This document shows positions 17,019-26,230 of a stretch of DNA of 64,000 nt, piece after piece. The notes below the pieces were generated by a model. The model had not been told where the DNA came from. It ran no database searches and worked only from the letters and a program-made list of their open reading frames with translations. Within the stretch, counting starts at the first letter, position 1, and the number at the start of each line of letters is the position of its first letter. Source of the DNA: Gammaproteobacteria bacterium (GTDB lineage: Bacteria > Pseudomonadota > Gammaproteobacteria > Xanthomonadales > Wenzhouxiangellaceae). A program made the position numbers and the translations under genes. Location of the stretch: assembly GCA_003565625.1 (NCBI GenBank), contig PXBD01000031.1, positions 1 to 64,000 of the forward strand. Direction: 5' to 3'.

Positions 17019-18417
17019 ACCTGTCCTCCAAGCGTTCAATGTCGTCTTCGCCGAAATACGTTCCGGTTTGAACCTCGATAATATGCACTTCTTCTTCGCC
17101 CCGGTTCTCCAGGCGGTGCAGTTGCCCGACCCGGATTTGCGTGGCTTGTCCCGGCCCCAGCGTGAACTCCTGGTCATCCAGACGCACGCTGGCCTGTCCC
17201 GATACGACCGTCCAGTGTTCACTTCGCTGACGGTGGCGCTGAAGCGAAAGCACGCCGCCCGGGCGAACCACCAGGCGCTTGACCTTGCAGTCCTGACCGT
17301 CCTCCAGCACCGTGTAACGGCCCCACGGCCGATGCACGGTGCGGTGATGAACGGCAGAATCGTGCTTGGTGCGGGTCAGTTCATCGACCACGGCCTTGAC
17401 ATCCTGGGCCCGTTCGCGGCCGGCCACAAGGACTGCATCCCCGGTATCCACAATCACCAGATCGTCCACGCCGACCGCTGCAACCAGGCGCTGCTCGCCC
17501 TGGACAAACGTGTTGCGCGAATCAACCAGTACGGCTTCACCACTGACCCGGTTGCCGTGCGAATCGCCCTCGTACAATTCGCTGATGGCCTGCCAGGATC
17601 CGATATCGCTCCAGCCGCAACTGACCGGCACCACGGCACGCCGACGCGCTTTTTCCATCACCGCGAAGTCGATCGAATCGGAGCGCAGATCGGCAAAACT
17701 GGCCGGATCCAGCTCCACCGGCTCAGCGCGCGTTGCGGTCGCCTGCCAGACCCGCTCCACGCCGTGCGCGATGTCCGGACTGTGCTCGGCCAGGGCAGCC
17801 AGAATTGCGCCGGCCCGGAAACAGAACATGCCCCCGTTCCAGAGATACTGGCCGGATTCGTAGTAGCGCTGGGCGGTAGCCGCATCCGGCTTCTCGACGA
17901 AGGCCTCGATCGTCTGCCCGCCGCCCTCGGTCCGTCCGGCCCGAATGTATCCGTAGCCGGTCTCGGCGTGCGTGGGATGCACCCCCAGACAAGTCAACCA
18001 GTCGTCGGCGGCCAGCGCCGCGGCCGCGGCAACAGCCGCGGCAAATGCCTCCTGGTCGCGAATCAAATGGTCGGCCGGCAACACCAGCAGGCAGGCCTCC
18101 GGCCCGAAGCGTTCCTGCACCCAGTGTGCCGCCGCGGCAATCGCCGGGGCGGTGTTGCGACCGACCGGCTCGAGCAGGAAGTGGTGATCCCCGGCCGGCG
18201 CGGCTTCACGATACAGGTCCCGGGTCAGAAAATAATAGTCGCGCGAGGTTACGGTCAGCGTCACCTCGCTGGAGCCTACTTTTGCCGCACGCTCAATGGT
18301 GCTCGCAGCCAGGGTCTTGCCGTCGGCCAGGCGCATGAACGGTTTCGGGTGGGCCTTGCGCGAAACCGGCCACAGGCGGGTCCCGGCGCCACCAGACAAA
18401 ATCACGGGTATCAGCAT
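17005..18417 (-). CDS. manC: Mannose-1-phosphate guanylyltransferase / mannose-6-phosphate isomerase
   Basis: A 470-residue bifunctional type II enzyme (ManC/AlgA/CpsB-like). The N-terminal nucleotidyltransferase signature is ILSGGAGTRLWPVSRKAHPK. The C-terminal cupin domain (RPWGRYTVLEDGQ, then RPGGVLSLQRHRQRSEHWTV) performs the isomerase step. The products feed GDP-mannose for polysaccharide. The ATG at 18415-18417 overlaps the region of the rmlD stop codon, and AGAGG lies just upstream. It follows the dTDP-rhamnose genes directly. Confidence 0.95.
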   Translation of the reverse strand: MLIPVILSGGAGTRLWPVSRKAHPKPFMRLADGKTLAASTIERAAKVGSSEVTLTVTSRDYYFLTRDLYREAAPAGDHHFLLEPVGRNTAPAIAAAAHWVQERFGPEACLLVLPADHLIRDQEAFAAAVAAAAALAADDWLTCLGVHPTHAETGYGYIRAGRTEGGGQTIEAFVEKPDAATAQRYYESGQYLWNGGMFCFRAGAILAALAEHSPDIAHGVERVWQATATRAEPVELDPASFADLRSDSIDFAVMEKARRRAVVPVSCGWSDIGSWQAISELYEGDSHGNRVSGEAVLVDSRNTFVQGEQRLVAAVGVDDLVIVDTGDAVLVAGRERAQDVKAVVDELTRTKHDSAVHHRTVHRPWGRYTVLEDGQDCKVKRLVVRPGGVLSLQRHRQRSEHWTVVSGQASVRLDDQEFTLGPGQATQIRVGQLHRLENRGEEEVHIIEVQTGTYFGEDDIERLEDRYGRV

Positions 18418-19304
18418 GCCTCTTCCTTCCACTCCTCAAGACAGGTCGCCAGCGCCTGCCGGGTAGTCCAGGCGGTGCAACCGGTGCATTGTTCCAGGGC
18501 CTCGACATCGAGCACCGACCAGCTCGGCCGACGCGCCTTCTGCGGCCACTCGGCCGAATCGATCGCCGCAACCGGCACCACTTCATCGATCAGACCGCGC
18601 TCGGCCGCCATAGTTACCGCCAACTCGGCAAATGCATGCCAGCTGACACAGCCACGGTCGACGGCATGCAGCGTCACCGGTTCCGGCCTGGGCAAGCAGT
18701 CGCCCAGCGCTGCCACGGTCATGCGCGCCAGGCTGCCGGCCCAGGTTGGGGAACCAATCTGATCGGATACAACCCGCAACGGCTCCCCACTCGCGGCGCG
18801 ACGCAGAATCGCGCTCAGGAAATTTCCCGGCAGGCGGCTGTAGAGCCAGGCGGTGCGCAAAATGAGAGCGTGGGCTCCGGAACGGCGGATCGCCTCTTCG
18901 CCGGCCAGCTTGGTGCGGCCGTAGACGCTTACCGGCGAGGTTGGATCGAACTCGTTCCAGGCTCGTCCGGGCTCGCCGTCAAATACGTAGTCGGTGGAGA
19001 AATGCACCAGGCGCGCGCCGTGGGCCGCACACCAGGCCGCCAGCCGGGTCGGGAGCTCAACATTCAGCGCCGCGGCCGCGGCCGGCTCGTCCTCGGCCGC
19101 GTCGACGGCGGTCCATGCCGCCGGGTTGATGATCACATCCGGCCTGGCCCCGTCGAGCAGATCATCCAGGGCCTCGGTCTCGGTCAAGTCGCACGGCCAG
19201 TCGCCGCCCCTGCGAGTGCTGGTAATGACTTCTCCCAGCACCTCAAGCCGCGGTGTCAGGTGGCGGCCAAGTTGACCGTCGGCACCGGTCAGCAGAATCC
19301 TCAC
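18411..19304 (-). CDS. rfbD: dTDP-4-dehydrorhamnose reductase
   Basis: A 297-residue extended SDR that completes dTDP-L-rhamnose synthesis. LLTGADGQLGRHL is the nucleotide-binding motif, FSTDYVFDG follows, and VYGRTKLAGE contains the Tyr-x-x-x-Lys pair. The GTG start overlaps the rmlC stop codon as GTGA. It is the third gene of rmlA–rmlC–rmlD–manC. Confidence 0.96.
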   Translation of the reverse strand: MRILLTGADGQLGRHLTPRLEVLGEVITSTRRGGDWPCDLTETEALDDLLDGARPDVIINPAAWTAVDAAEDEPAAAAALNVELPTRLAAWCAAHGARLVHFSTDYVFDGEPGRAWNEFDPTSPVSVYGRTKLAGEEAIRRSGAHALILRTAWLYSRLPGNFLSAILRRAASGEPLRVVSDQIGSPTWAGSLARMTVAALGDCLPRPEPVTLHAVDRGCVSWHAFAELAVTMAAERGLIDEVVPVAAIDSAEWPQKARRPSWSVLDVEALEQCTGCTAWTTRQALATCLEEWKEEAC

Positions 19305-19849
19305 GCCGGCAGCCGGCTGCGCTCGACCTCGCTCAAGCGAGGCGCGGCGGCGTCCTTGGCCGACAGCCCGGCCGGCGGCAGCGGCCAGTCAACCGCGATG
19401 GTGGGATCATTCCAGGCCAGGGCGGCATCATATTCGCCCCGATAGGGCCGGGTGCACAGGTAATGGAACGTGGCCTGCTCGCTGAGGACCTGGAATCCAT
19501 GCGCAAAACCTTCGGGAATCCAGAGCTGCTGGTGCTGCTCGCCGTCCAGCTCGATCCCCGCCCAGCGGCCGAAGTCAGGCGAATCCGGACGGATATCCAC
19601 GGCCACATCCAGCACCCGCCCGGCGCTGACCCAGACCAGCTTTCCCTGCGGCTCGGGCCACTGGTAGTGCAAACCGCGCAGCACGCCGCGCGTTGAACAG
19701 GAGGCGTTACCCTGCACGAAATCCGGCCCGATCCCGTGGGCCAGGTAGCGCTCCCGGCGCCAGGTCTCCAGGAACCAGCCGCGCTCGTCGGTGAACACCT
19801 GCGGGGTGATCAGCAACACACCCGGCAACTCGGTGGCCTCGACCTTCAT
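19301..19849 (-). CDS. rfbC: dTDP-4-dehydrorhamnose 3,5-epimerase
   Basis: A 182-residue cupin epimerase. The family blocks [19 protein letters not shown] (with the catalytic His), [16 protein letters not shown] and the tyrosine of FHYLCTRPY are all visible. The ATG overlaps the rmlA stop codon as ATGA, so translation is coupled. Confidence 0.96.
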   Translation of the reverse strand: MKVEATELPGVLLITPQVFTDERGWFLETWRRERYLAHGIGPDFVQGNASCSTRGVLRGLHYQWPEPQGKLVWVSAGRVLDVAVDIRPDSPDFGRWAGIELDGEQHQQLWIPEGFAHGFQVLSEQATFHYLCTRPYRGEYDAALAWNDPTIAVDWPLPPAGLSAKDAAAPRLSEVERSRLPA

Positions 19850-20733
19850 GGTCCGAACCGGCTGTCGGCAACCATGCGGAGATAATCCCCGTAGCCACTC
19901 TTGGCCAGCGGTCCGGCCAGTTCCAGCAGCTGATCGCGATCGATCCAGCCCTGGCGGTAGGCAATCTCTTCAGGACAAGCCACGCGCAGGCCCTGACGCG
20001 ATTCCAGGGTCTCGATATAGCTGGCCGCCTGCTGCAAAGAGGCATGGGTACCGGTATCCAGCCAGGCATAGCCGCGCCCCATGCGCTCGACCGTCAGATC
20101 CCCGGCCTCCAGGTAGAGGCGGTTCAAATCGGTGATTTCCAGCTCGCCGCGCGGCGAGGGCTTGAGTTCTGCGGCCAAGTCGCAGACGCGCTCATCGTAG
20201 AAATACAGGCCGGTAACCGCATAGTTCGATTTCGGCTGTTCCGGTTTTTCCTCCAGCGCAATTGCCCCGCCCGCTTCATCCATCTCTACCACCCCGTAAC
20301 GTTCGGGATCAGAGACCCAGTATCCGAACACGGTCGCACCGTGTTGCCGGGCGGCCGCGCGGGCCAGCAATTCACGCAGGCCGCCGCCATGGAAGATGTT
20401 GTCGCCGAGAATCAGGCAGGACGGCTTGCCGGCAACAAACTCGCGCCCGATCAGAAACGCCTGGGCCAGACCACCGGGGTGCGGCTGGGCGGCATACGCC
20501 AGGCGTAGCCCCCACTGGCTGCCGTCGCCCAGCAACTGCTGGAACAGGTGCTGTTCATGCGGCGTGGTAATCAGAAGAATCTCGTCCATCCCGGCCATCA
20601 TCAACGTGGTCAGCGGGTAATAGATCATCGGCTTGTCGTAGACCGGAAGCAGTTGCTTGCTGATCACCTGGGTCAGCGGGTAGAGCCGGGTACCGGAACC
20701 GCCGGCAAGGATGATGCCTTTTCTGTTATCCAC
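19846..20733 (-). CDS. rfbA: Glucose-1-phosphate thymidylyltransferase
   Basis: A 295-residue enzyme that makes dTDP-glucose, the first step of dTDP-rhamnose synthesis. [20 protein letters not shown] is the signature, and [10 protein letters not shown] and [12 protein letters not shown] are further family blocks. The start is GTG with AGGA about 6 nt upstream. A 205-bp gap separates it from rmlB, so it may have its own promoter. Confidence 0.97.
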   Translation of the reverse strand: MDNRKGIILAGGSGTRLYPLTQVISKQLLPVYDKPMIYYPLTTLMMAGMDEILLITTPHEQHLFQQLLGDGSQWGLRLAYAAQPHPGGLAQAFLIGREFVAGKPSCLILGDNIFHGGGLRELLARAAARQHGATVFGYWVSDPERYGVVEMDEAGGAIALEEKPEQPKSNYAVTGLYFYDERVCDLAAELKPSPRGELEITDLNRLYLEAGDLTVERMGRGYAWLDTGTHASLQQAASYIETLESRQGLRVACPEEIAYRQGWIDRDQLLELAGPLAKSGYGDYLRMVADSRFGP

Positions 20734-20765
20734 TCTCCATCCTTAGACAAGAAACTGACATCAGG

Positions 20766-20783
20766 GCAGAGTACCGCAGATGA
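20766..20783 (+). repeat. Dispersed GCAGATGA intergenic repeat, copy 1
   Basis: GCAGAGTACCGCAGATGA matches the copy at 52583-52600 in 17 of 18 positions. It lies in the 205-bp rmlB–rmlA gap (20734-20938), which contains no gene I can support. Confidence 0.6.
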
Positions 20784-20938
20784 GCGTGCCACGGGGCGCG
20801 AGTGCTGACACGGCTGCGGTGGTTGCGGCGGAAGGCCTCGCCACGCGTCGAACTGAAGCCGGAACCACCGCAGTCGCGCCCCGCCCCCACGCAACCGAGG
20901 CCACCCCGGCAGCGCCTTGTGCCCAGGATTGGAGCTCG

Positions 20939-21982
20939 CTATGTTCTGCCGATGCCGAGGCGCTCCGACCGGTAACTGCCATCGCGGATACGCTGCCACC
21001 AGTCGCGGTTGTCCAGGTACCAGTCGACGGTCTGGGCAAGGCCAGTGGCGAAGTCAACCGAAGGTTCCCAGCCCAGTTCGGCCCTGATGCGCTCGGCATT
21101 GATCGCGTAGCGCCGGTCGTGGCCGGGGCGGTCGGTCACGTACTCGATCAGTTCGCGCCGCGGACGGGCGCCCGGCACACGCTCGTCGAGCAGATCACAG
21201 AGCAAGTGGACCACATCCAGGTTGGCCATCTCGGCGTTGCCGCCAATGTTGTACACCCGGCCCGGCTCACCCCCCTCCAATACCCGCAAAATGGCCTTGC
21301 AATGGTCGATCACGAACAGCCAGTCGCGCCGCTGCTGGCCGTCACCGTAAACCGGCAGGCGCTCGCCCTCCAGCGCGTTGCCCAACATCAAGGGAATCAA
21401 CTTTTCCGGAAACTGGTAGGGGCCGTAGTTGTTGGAACAGTTGGTGATCATCACCGGCAGACCATAGGTCCGGTGCCAGGCCCGGGCCAGATGATCGGCC
21501 GCTGCCTTCGAGGCCGCGTAGGGAGAATTGGGGGCGTAGCGATGCCGTTCAGTGAACTCCGGCTCGCCCACTTTCAGAGTGCCGTACACCTCGTCGGTAG
21601 AGACATGAACAAAGCGAAAATCATCGGCACCGCTTTTCCAGTAGTCCAGCGCGGCATCCAGCAAAGTCTGGGTGCCGATCACGTTGGTGCGGATAAAAGC
21701 GCCCGGGTCATCAATCGAGCGATCGACATGGCTTTCGGCGGCAAAATGCACCAGGCCGTCGGGACGATGCTCGGCAAGCAGCCGCCGGACCAGTTCGGCA
21801 TCGCAAATATCACCGTGCACGAACCGATGGCGTTCCGGATCCAGCCCGGCCAGCGACTCACGGTTGCCGGCGTAGGTCAGGAAGTCAAGGTTGACGACCG
21901 TATGATCGAATCCCGCCAAGACATGGCGAACAAAGTTCGAGCCGATGAAACCGGCACCGCCGGTAACAAGCAGTTTGGACAT
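20939..21982 (-). CDS. rfbB: dTDP-glucose 4,6-dehydratase
   Basis: A 347-residue extended SDR. LVTGGAGFIGSNFVRHVL is the NAD motif, HFAAESHVDRSI the substrate block, STDEVYGTL the catalytic region and YAASKAAADH the Tyr-x-x-x-Lys. The ATG at 21980-21982 is the family start; a TTG further upstream sits against the ssb stop codon. It lies 39 bp downstream of ssb and upstream of the rmlACD group, so the four rhamnose genes are split by a 205-bp spacer. Confidence 0.96.
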   Translation of the reverse strand: MSKLLVTGGAGFIGSNFVRHVLAGFDHTVVNLDFLTYAGNRESLAGLDPERHRFVHGDICDAELVRRLLAEHRPDGLVHFAAESHVDRSIDDPGAFIRTNVIGTQTLLDAALDYWKSGADDFRFVHVSTDEVYGTLKVGEPEFTERHRYAPNSPYAASKAAADHLARAWHRTYGLPVMITNCSNNYGPYQFPEKLIPLMLGNALEGERLPVYGDGQQRRDWLFVIDHCKAILRVLEGGEPGRVYNIGGNAEMANLDVVHLLCDLLDERVPGARPRRELIEYVTDRPGHDRRYAINAERIRAELGWEPSVDFATGLAQTVDWYLDNRDWWQRIRDGSYRSERLGIGRT

Positions 21983-22021
21983 TCGCTTAAGCTCTGTAGA
22001 CGTTGCCTGGATTGCAGGCAA

Positions 22022-22480
22022 TCAGAACGGGATATCGTCTTCCAGGCCGCCGCCGGACGGCGCGGCATCCTGGGCCTGGGACGGACGCGCCGACTCCGAG
22101 CGCCCGTAGCTGTCGCGACCCTGGTCCATGGGTGCGCTGCCACCGCGGGTATCCAGCATCTGCATTTCGTTGGCAATCACCTCGGTGGTGTAGCGGTCGT
22201 TACCGTCTCGATCCTGCCACTTGCGGGTCTGAAGGCGGCCTTCCAGGTACACCTTGCTGCCCTTGCGCAGATATTCACCGGCGATTTCACCGAGGCGGCC
22301 GAACAGCACCACGTTATGCCACTCGGTGTTCTCGCGCTGCTCGCCGGACTGACGGTCGCGCCAGGTCTCGGAAGTCGCCACCCGCAGGTTGGCCACCGCG
22401 TTGCCGCCGGCGGTGTGCCGGGTCTCCGGATCGGCTCCGAGATTACCGATGAGAATGACCTTGTTGATCCCTCGCGCCAT
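22022..22480 (-). CDS. ssb: Single-stranded DNA-binding protein
   Basis: A 152-residue SSB. The OB fold starts [19 protein letters not shown] and contains [21 protein letters not shown] flexible Gly/Ser/Asp linker leads to the acidic tip DDIPF, which recruits repair proteins. AGGAG lies upstream of the ATG. It is divergent from ispB, and the 121-bp gap contains the palindrome at 22541-22557. Confidence 0.97.
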   Translation of the reverse strand: MARGINKVILIGNLGADPETRHTAGGNAVANLRVATSETWRDRQSGEQRENTEWHNVVLFGRLGEIAGEYLRKGSKVYLEGRLQTRKWQDRDGNDRYTTEVIANEMQMLDTRGGSAPMDQGRDSYGRSESARPSQAQDAAPSGGGLEDDIPF

Positions 22481-22540
22481 GTTGTTGCCCGCTCCTGTTG
22501 ACGTTGATTCAATGAAAAAAGTCTAGCACAGCAGACCCAC

Positions 22541-22557
22541 TTTGCCCCTGGGGCAAA
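22541..22557. promoter_or_regulatory. Perfect 17-bp palindrome between ssb and ispB
   Basis: TTTGCCCC-T-GGGGCAAA, two perfect 8-bp arms around one base, in the divergent control region. With a single-base centre it looks like a dimeric-regulator site rather than an RNA hairpin. No matching regulator is known to me. Confidence 0.45.
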
Positions 22558-22587
22558 TTTCTTGTCTTGCTGTAGGAAAGCGCCTCG

Positions 22588-22593
22588 TATAAT
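22588..22593 (+). promoter_or_regulatory. -10 element of ispB very close to the start codon
   Basis: A perfect TATAAT ends 8 bp before the ispB ATG. TTGTCT or TTGCTG lie upstream as weak -35 candidates at unusual spacings. The expected transcription start would be within a base or two of the ATG. Confidence 0.5.
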
Positions 22594-22601
22594 GGCCGCC
22601 C

Positions 22602-23600
22602 ATGAATGATGTCTCCCTGGTTTCCCCACCGCAGTCGCTCGACGATGTGCTGGCCCTGGCCGATCGCGACCGGCAGGCGGTGAATCGGCTGATCCAGGCG
22701 CGGCTGGCCTCCGAGGTGGTTCTGGTCAACCAGATCGGCCATCACATCATTCACGGTGGCGGCAAGCGCCTGCGGCCGCTGCTGCACGTGCTGTGCGCGC
22801 GCGCCGCCGGTTACCATGGCGATGACCATATTCAGCTGGCCGTGGTCATCGAGTTCATCCACACCGCAACCCTGCTGCACGACGACGTCATTGATGAATC
22901 CGGGCTGCGGCGGGGCCGCGAGACAGCCCACCGGATCTGGGGCAACGCCGCATCGGTTCTGGTCGGCGACTTTCTCTACTCACGAAGTTTCCAGCTCATG
23001 GTCGAGCTCGACCGGCTGGAAGTCATGCGCATTCTCGCCGACACCACCAACACCATCGCCGAGGGCGAAGTGCTGCAGCTGATGCAGATGGGCAATCTCG
23101 AGCTGACCGAGCAGGACTATTTCCGGGTCATTTCCGACAAGACCGCGTGCCTATTTGCCGCCAGTGCCCGGCTGGGCGCAGTCGTCGCCGACCTGCCCCC
23201 GGCCAGCTGCGACCGACTGGCCGATTTCGGATTGCTGCTCGGGCAGGCCTTCCAGATTGCCGATGACGTGCTGGACTACCAGGCCGACGGCGATCAACTG
23301 GGCAAGAACCTGGGCGATGATCTCGCGGAAGGCAAGGTGACCCTGCCCCTGATTCTCGCCCTGCAGCAGGCGCCAGCTGCCGATGCCGAGCGCTTGCGCG
23401 GCATCATCGCCGGCCAGGATCCAGCCGGGCTCGGCGAGGTCCAGCGCATTCTGCGCACGACCGGGGCACTGGAGCAGTCGCTGGACAAGGCGCGCAGCCT
23501 GGCCGCACAGGCCGGGGCGGTGCTCGAGCTTCTGCCCGATACGCCGCAGCGCTGCGCCCTGGAGATTCTGTCGCGCTACGCGGTGGATCGGTCCCTGTAG
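22602..23600 (+). CDS. ispB: Polyprenyl (octaprenyl-type) diphosphate synthase
   Basis: A 332-residue all-helical trans-prenyltransferase providing the ubiquinone side chain. The first Asp-rich motif is LLHDDVIDESGLRRG, the second is QIADDVLDYQADG, and GGGKRLRPLL is the N-terminal IPP-binding block. Chain length cannot be read reliably. The ATG at 22602 agrees with the family N-terminus, but there is no Shine-Dalgarno sequence, and a TATAAT lies only 8 bp upstream. Its 3' end overlaps convergent murD2 by 25 bp. Confidence 0.94.
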   Translation: MNDVSLVSPPQSLDDVLALADRDRQAVNRLIQARLASEVVLVNQIGHHIIHGGGKRLRPLLHVLCARAAGYHGDDHIQLAVVIEFIHTATLLHDDVIDESGLRRGRETAHRIWGNAASVLVGDFLYSRSFQLMVELDRLEVMRILADTTNTIAEGEVLQLMQMGNLELTEQDYFRVISDKTACLFAASARLGAVVADLPPASCDRLADFGLLLGQAFQIADDVLDYQADGDQLGKNLGDDLAEGKVTLPLILALQQAPAADAERLRGIIAGQDPAGLGEVQRILRTTGALEQSLDKARSLAAQAGAVLELLPDTPQRCALEILSRYAVDRSL

Positions 23601-24901
23601 GCGGCCACGGCGCGGCGGAATTGCTCACCGCGATCTTCAAAGTCCCTGAACTGCGGGAAGCTGGCCGCACCGGGGCTGAGCACGATACAGGCTCTTTCCC
23701 CGGCCAGACTCGCCGCCGCTACCACCGCCTCCACCAGATCAGCGGCGTGGAGCATGGGAATGGCGCAATCGCTTCCAGCCGCAGCGAACTCCTGTGCGAT
23801 TCCGGGCCCGCTATTCGGCAACAGCACCAGGCCGGCCAGCGGACGAGACCGGCAATACTCAATCACGACCCCCCAGTCGGCCGGTCGCACATAGCCTCCG
23901 GCGATCAGGACAATGGGTTCGGCATGCAGCGCCTGCAGCGCGGCCAGAGTGGCGTGCGGGGTGGTTGCGATCGAGTCGTTGATCCAGCGCTGGGCACCGT
24001 CGGCAGCGACGATTTCCAGCCGGTGCGGCAGGGGACGAAACGAGCGCAGCGCAGCCACGATCGTATCGGCCGAAAGACCAAGCTCAAGCGCCGCCTCGAA
24101 CGCCAACGCGGCGTTGTCGAGATTGTGCTGCCCGAGCAATGCCCAGTCCGAGGCCTGCAGTATGTCCACGCCTGCATGCACCAAGCCATTGCCACAGCGA
24201 TGAGATCGCGGCGGCCGATTGGCCAGCACCCGCCCCGGCACCGCTTCAGTGGCCGCGACCAGGACCGGGTCTGCCGCGTTGATCAGCAAGGGGTTACCGC
24301 CCAGCAAATCGGCCATGCGCAGCTTGCTGGCGTAGTAGTGCTCGACCCCACCATGCCAGTCGCCGTGCTCGGGAAACAGGCGCGTCATCAGGCCCAGCGC
24401 CAGGCGCCCCTGCAGGTCGGCCAGTTGATAGCTCGACAACTCCAGGACCGCGATATCGATCTCGTCTGCCAAGTGTTCCAGAGCCGGGGAGCCGATATTT
24501 CCGGCCAGCAGGACGCGCCGCCCGCCCGCGCGCAAAGCGTGCGCAAGCAGCGACGCCGTGGTGCTCTTGCCCTTCGAGCCGGTCACCGCCACAACCGGGA
24601 TGTCTGGCCTTTCGGCCAGCCAGATCGAGGTTGGATTGACGATCGGCCGGCCGGTGGCGCGGAACCGCTCCAGGGCCGGGTGCAACACCGGAACCCCCGG
24701 CGAGCGAATCAGCAGGTCAAAATCCAGTAATTGCTCGTCGAACGGCCCGATGCGCACCGGGACATCGGCCGGCACAGCGCCCGATTCCGCGCAGACCGTC
24801 GGCTGCAGTCCGCGCGCGCGCAACACCGCTTGGACGGCCGCACCTTCCCGGCCGTACCCCAGCACCGCAATCCGCCGATTGAGCAGTTGCTCAATTCGCA
24901 C
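23576..24901 (-). CDS. murD2: MurD2-type UDP-MurNAc-L-Ala–L-glutamate ligase
   Basis: A 441-residue Mur ligase. The ATP loop is TGSKGKST (residues 107-114), ELSSYQL and the SK pair near residue 193 are conserved, and the C-terminal domain ends LSPGAASFPQFRDFEDRG. It differs from classical MurD: FPEHGDWHGG (residues 176-185) replaces the NVTEDHMDRY-like segment, and the DSKAT block reads DSIATTP. These features, and the adjacent MurL gene, fit the MurD2 type described in Xanthomonas, which adds L-Glu instead of D-Glu to UDP-MurNAc-L-Ala. The GTG start overlaps the end of murL by 11 nt, with GGAG 8 nt upstream. Confidence 0.85.
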   Translation of the reverse strand: MRIEQLLNRRIAVLGYGREGAAVQAVLRARGLQPTVCAESGAVPADVPVRIGPFDEQLLDFDLLIRSPGVPVLHPALERFRATGRPIVNPTSIWLAERPDIPVVAVTGSKGKSTTASLLAHALRAGGRRVLLAGNIGSPALEHLADEIDIAVLELSSYQLADLQGRLALGLMTRLFPEHGDWHGGVEHYYASKLRMADLLGGNPLLINAADPVLVAATEAVPGRVLANRPPRSHRCGNGLVHAGVDILQASDWALLGQHNLDNAALAFEAALELGLSADTIVAALRSFRPLPHRLEIVAADGAQRWINDSIATTPHATLAALQALHAEPIVLIAGGYVRPADWGVVIEYCRSRPLAGLVLLPNSGPGIAQEFAAAGSDCAIPMLHAADLVEAVVAAASLAGERACIVLSPGAASFPQFRDFEDRGEQFRRAVAAYRDRSTA

Positions 24902-26201
24902 CGAGTAACTCCGCGGGCAGCAAATGATCCCCGTCGGGCTGACACAGTTCTTCGAGATCGGCCACCTCGATCCCGTTCAGACGCGCCTGGAGTGCCTGCA
25001 CGACGACGTGACCCTGCCAGCAAGCACTGCGGGTCAGCGCGACCAGGGCCGAGCGCGCCTCGGCGGCCTCGCCCACGCATTCGAAGGGCTTTTGACCGTC
25101 GAGCGCCAGCAGACGGGCGAAACCTTCGATCTGGGCCGGATCATCCAGCAAATCCGCGCCGAAGATGCCGGCAAGGCGTTGCGGAGACAGAAACGGGGCC
25201 AGGCCGAGAAAAACAAAGTGGCACTTCGGGCACTGGCCGCACCAGCGCGAGGTGCGCGGCCCGTCGAGGTGGAAATTGCGGTTGCAGGAAGAAAACACGT
25301 CGTGAAACTCTTCCAGGAGCGCAAATTCGCGGCAGATGGCCAGTTCGCGCTCGCGCCGAAGCACGGAAAAGACCGCCAGGTCGGGGGCAATGTAATACCG
25401 AACCCAGGCATCGAGCATCCGCTCGAACGCCAGCGTCTTGGCGAACTGATGGTTGACCGCCTGCCCGTGCCGGTTGAACAAGGTCGGCTCTTCGGCCGAA
25501 CGCTCGTTGGCAAATGCGACCCCCCCGTAACCGTGCAGCAGCGCCAGAACAATCAGGGCCGCGGCATTGATGGCCGTGATCGGCACATGCCCATTGAAGG
25601 CTCCGGCCGCATTGAGTTCAGCCAGCTTCGGATCAAGCTGGCGCCGGATGACCAGGTGCCGGCTGCCGGTGCGCGCCGCGACTTGGCCGATCAGGCGCGA
25701 TGATCCAACCTGAACCGTTGCCCCGACCCGACCCCGGCGCGCCAGTCGGGCCCAGGCAACCAGCGAATCCTTGCCCCCACCCATCGGCACCAGCAGTTCG
25801 GCCCCGAGACCCGCCCCCGCCACGGGGCCGGCTGCCGGCCGGTCCGAGCGAAACGGGGAGAACCACGCCGCCGGCAATTCCTCGCGGAAGGCGAATTCGG
25901 CCAGACCCTTGCTGTAGAGCTGGTTCAGCCAGTCGGCCTGCCAGTGATCAGGGCCCGGCGAACAAAACGACACCTGCTGCGGGCAAGCGGCCTTCCAGTA
26001 GCTGACTCCGGCCACCCAGTGCAGCAAATCCAGCGCCGCAGTCAGCCCCGGACCGGTCCGGCCCTGATGTTCCGGCAGCGGGAAGTCAAACGCTTCCGTC
26101 AGGGCGAGATCATCGATTCGGTAGCGCAACCGGAGCCGTCCAGTCTGCGGCTGCCAATCATGGCCGTCAAACAGAAACTCGCTGCAGGCGCGCGCATCCA
26201 T
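24891..26201 (-). CDS. murL: MurL, UDP-MurNAc-L-Ala–L-Glu epimerase
   Basis: A 436-residue protein matching the MurL family. In Xanthomonas, MurL activates the terminal L-glutamate of UDP-MurNAc-L-Ala-L-Glu with ATP and inverts it to D-Glu. An ATP-pyrophosphatase-like loop, PMGGGKDSLVAW, lies at residues 139-150. FANERSAEEPTLFN and the Cys cluster RWCGQCPKC (Cys 321, 324, 327) are further conserved-looking parts, the latter a possible metal site. Together with MurD2 it would make a separate glutamate racemase unnecessary for the wall. It is 29 bp downstream of the AI-2E-type permease gene and likely in the same operon. Confidence 0.87.
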   Translation of the reverse strand: MDARACSEFLFDGHDWQPQTGRLRLRYRIDDLALTEAFDFPLPEHQGRTGPGLTAALDLLHWVAGVSYWKAACPQQVSFCSPGPDHWQADWLNQLYSKGLAEFAFREELPAAWFSPFRSDRPAAGPVAGAGLGAELLVPMGGGKDSLVAWARLARRGRVGATVQVGSSRLIGQVAARTGSRHLVIRRQLDPKLAELNAAGAFNGHVPITAINAAALIVLALLHGYGGVAFANERSAEEPTLFNRHGQAVNHQFAKTLAFERMLDAWVRYYIAPDLAVFSVLRRERELAICREFALLEEFHDVFSSCNRNFHLDGPRTSRWCGQCPKCHFVFLGLAPFLSPQRLAGIFGADLLDDPAQIEGFARLLALDGQKPFECVGEAAEARSALVALTRSACWQGHVVVQALQARLNGIEVADLEELCQPDGDHLLPAELLGAN

Positions 26202-26230
26202 TGGGCCGAGTTATCAGGATGCAGGGCCGG

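Noticed and set aside
16711-18762. A 683-codon open frame on the + strand
   Set aside because: It is antisense to manC, rmlD and the DUF1684 gene, whose proteins match known families. Long antisense frames are expected in GC-rich DNA.
20734-20938. A small gene in the rmlB–rmlA gap
   Set aside because: The frames there have no start with a ribosome binding site, and their content is not protein-like. Only a short dispersed repeat is supported.
20780-22501. A 573-codon open frame on the + strand
   Set aside because: It runs opposite to rmlB and ssb and has no recognisable domain; it is a codon-bias shadow.
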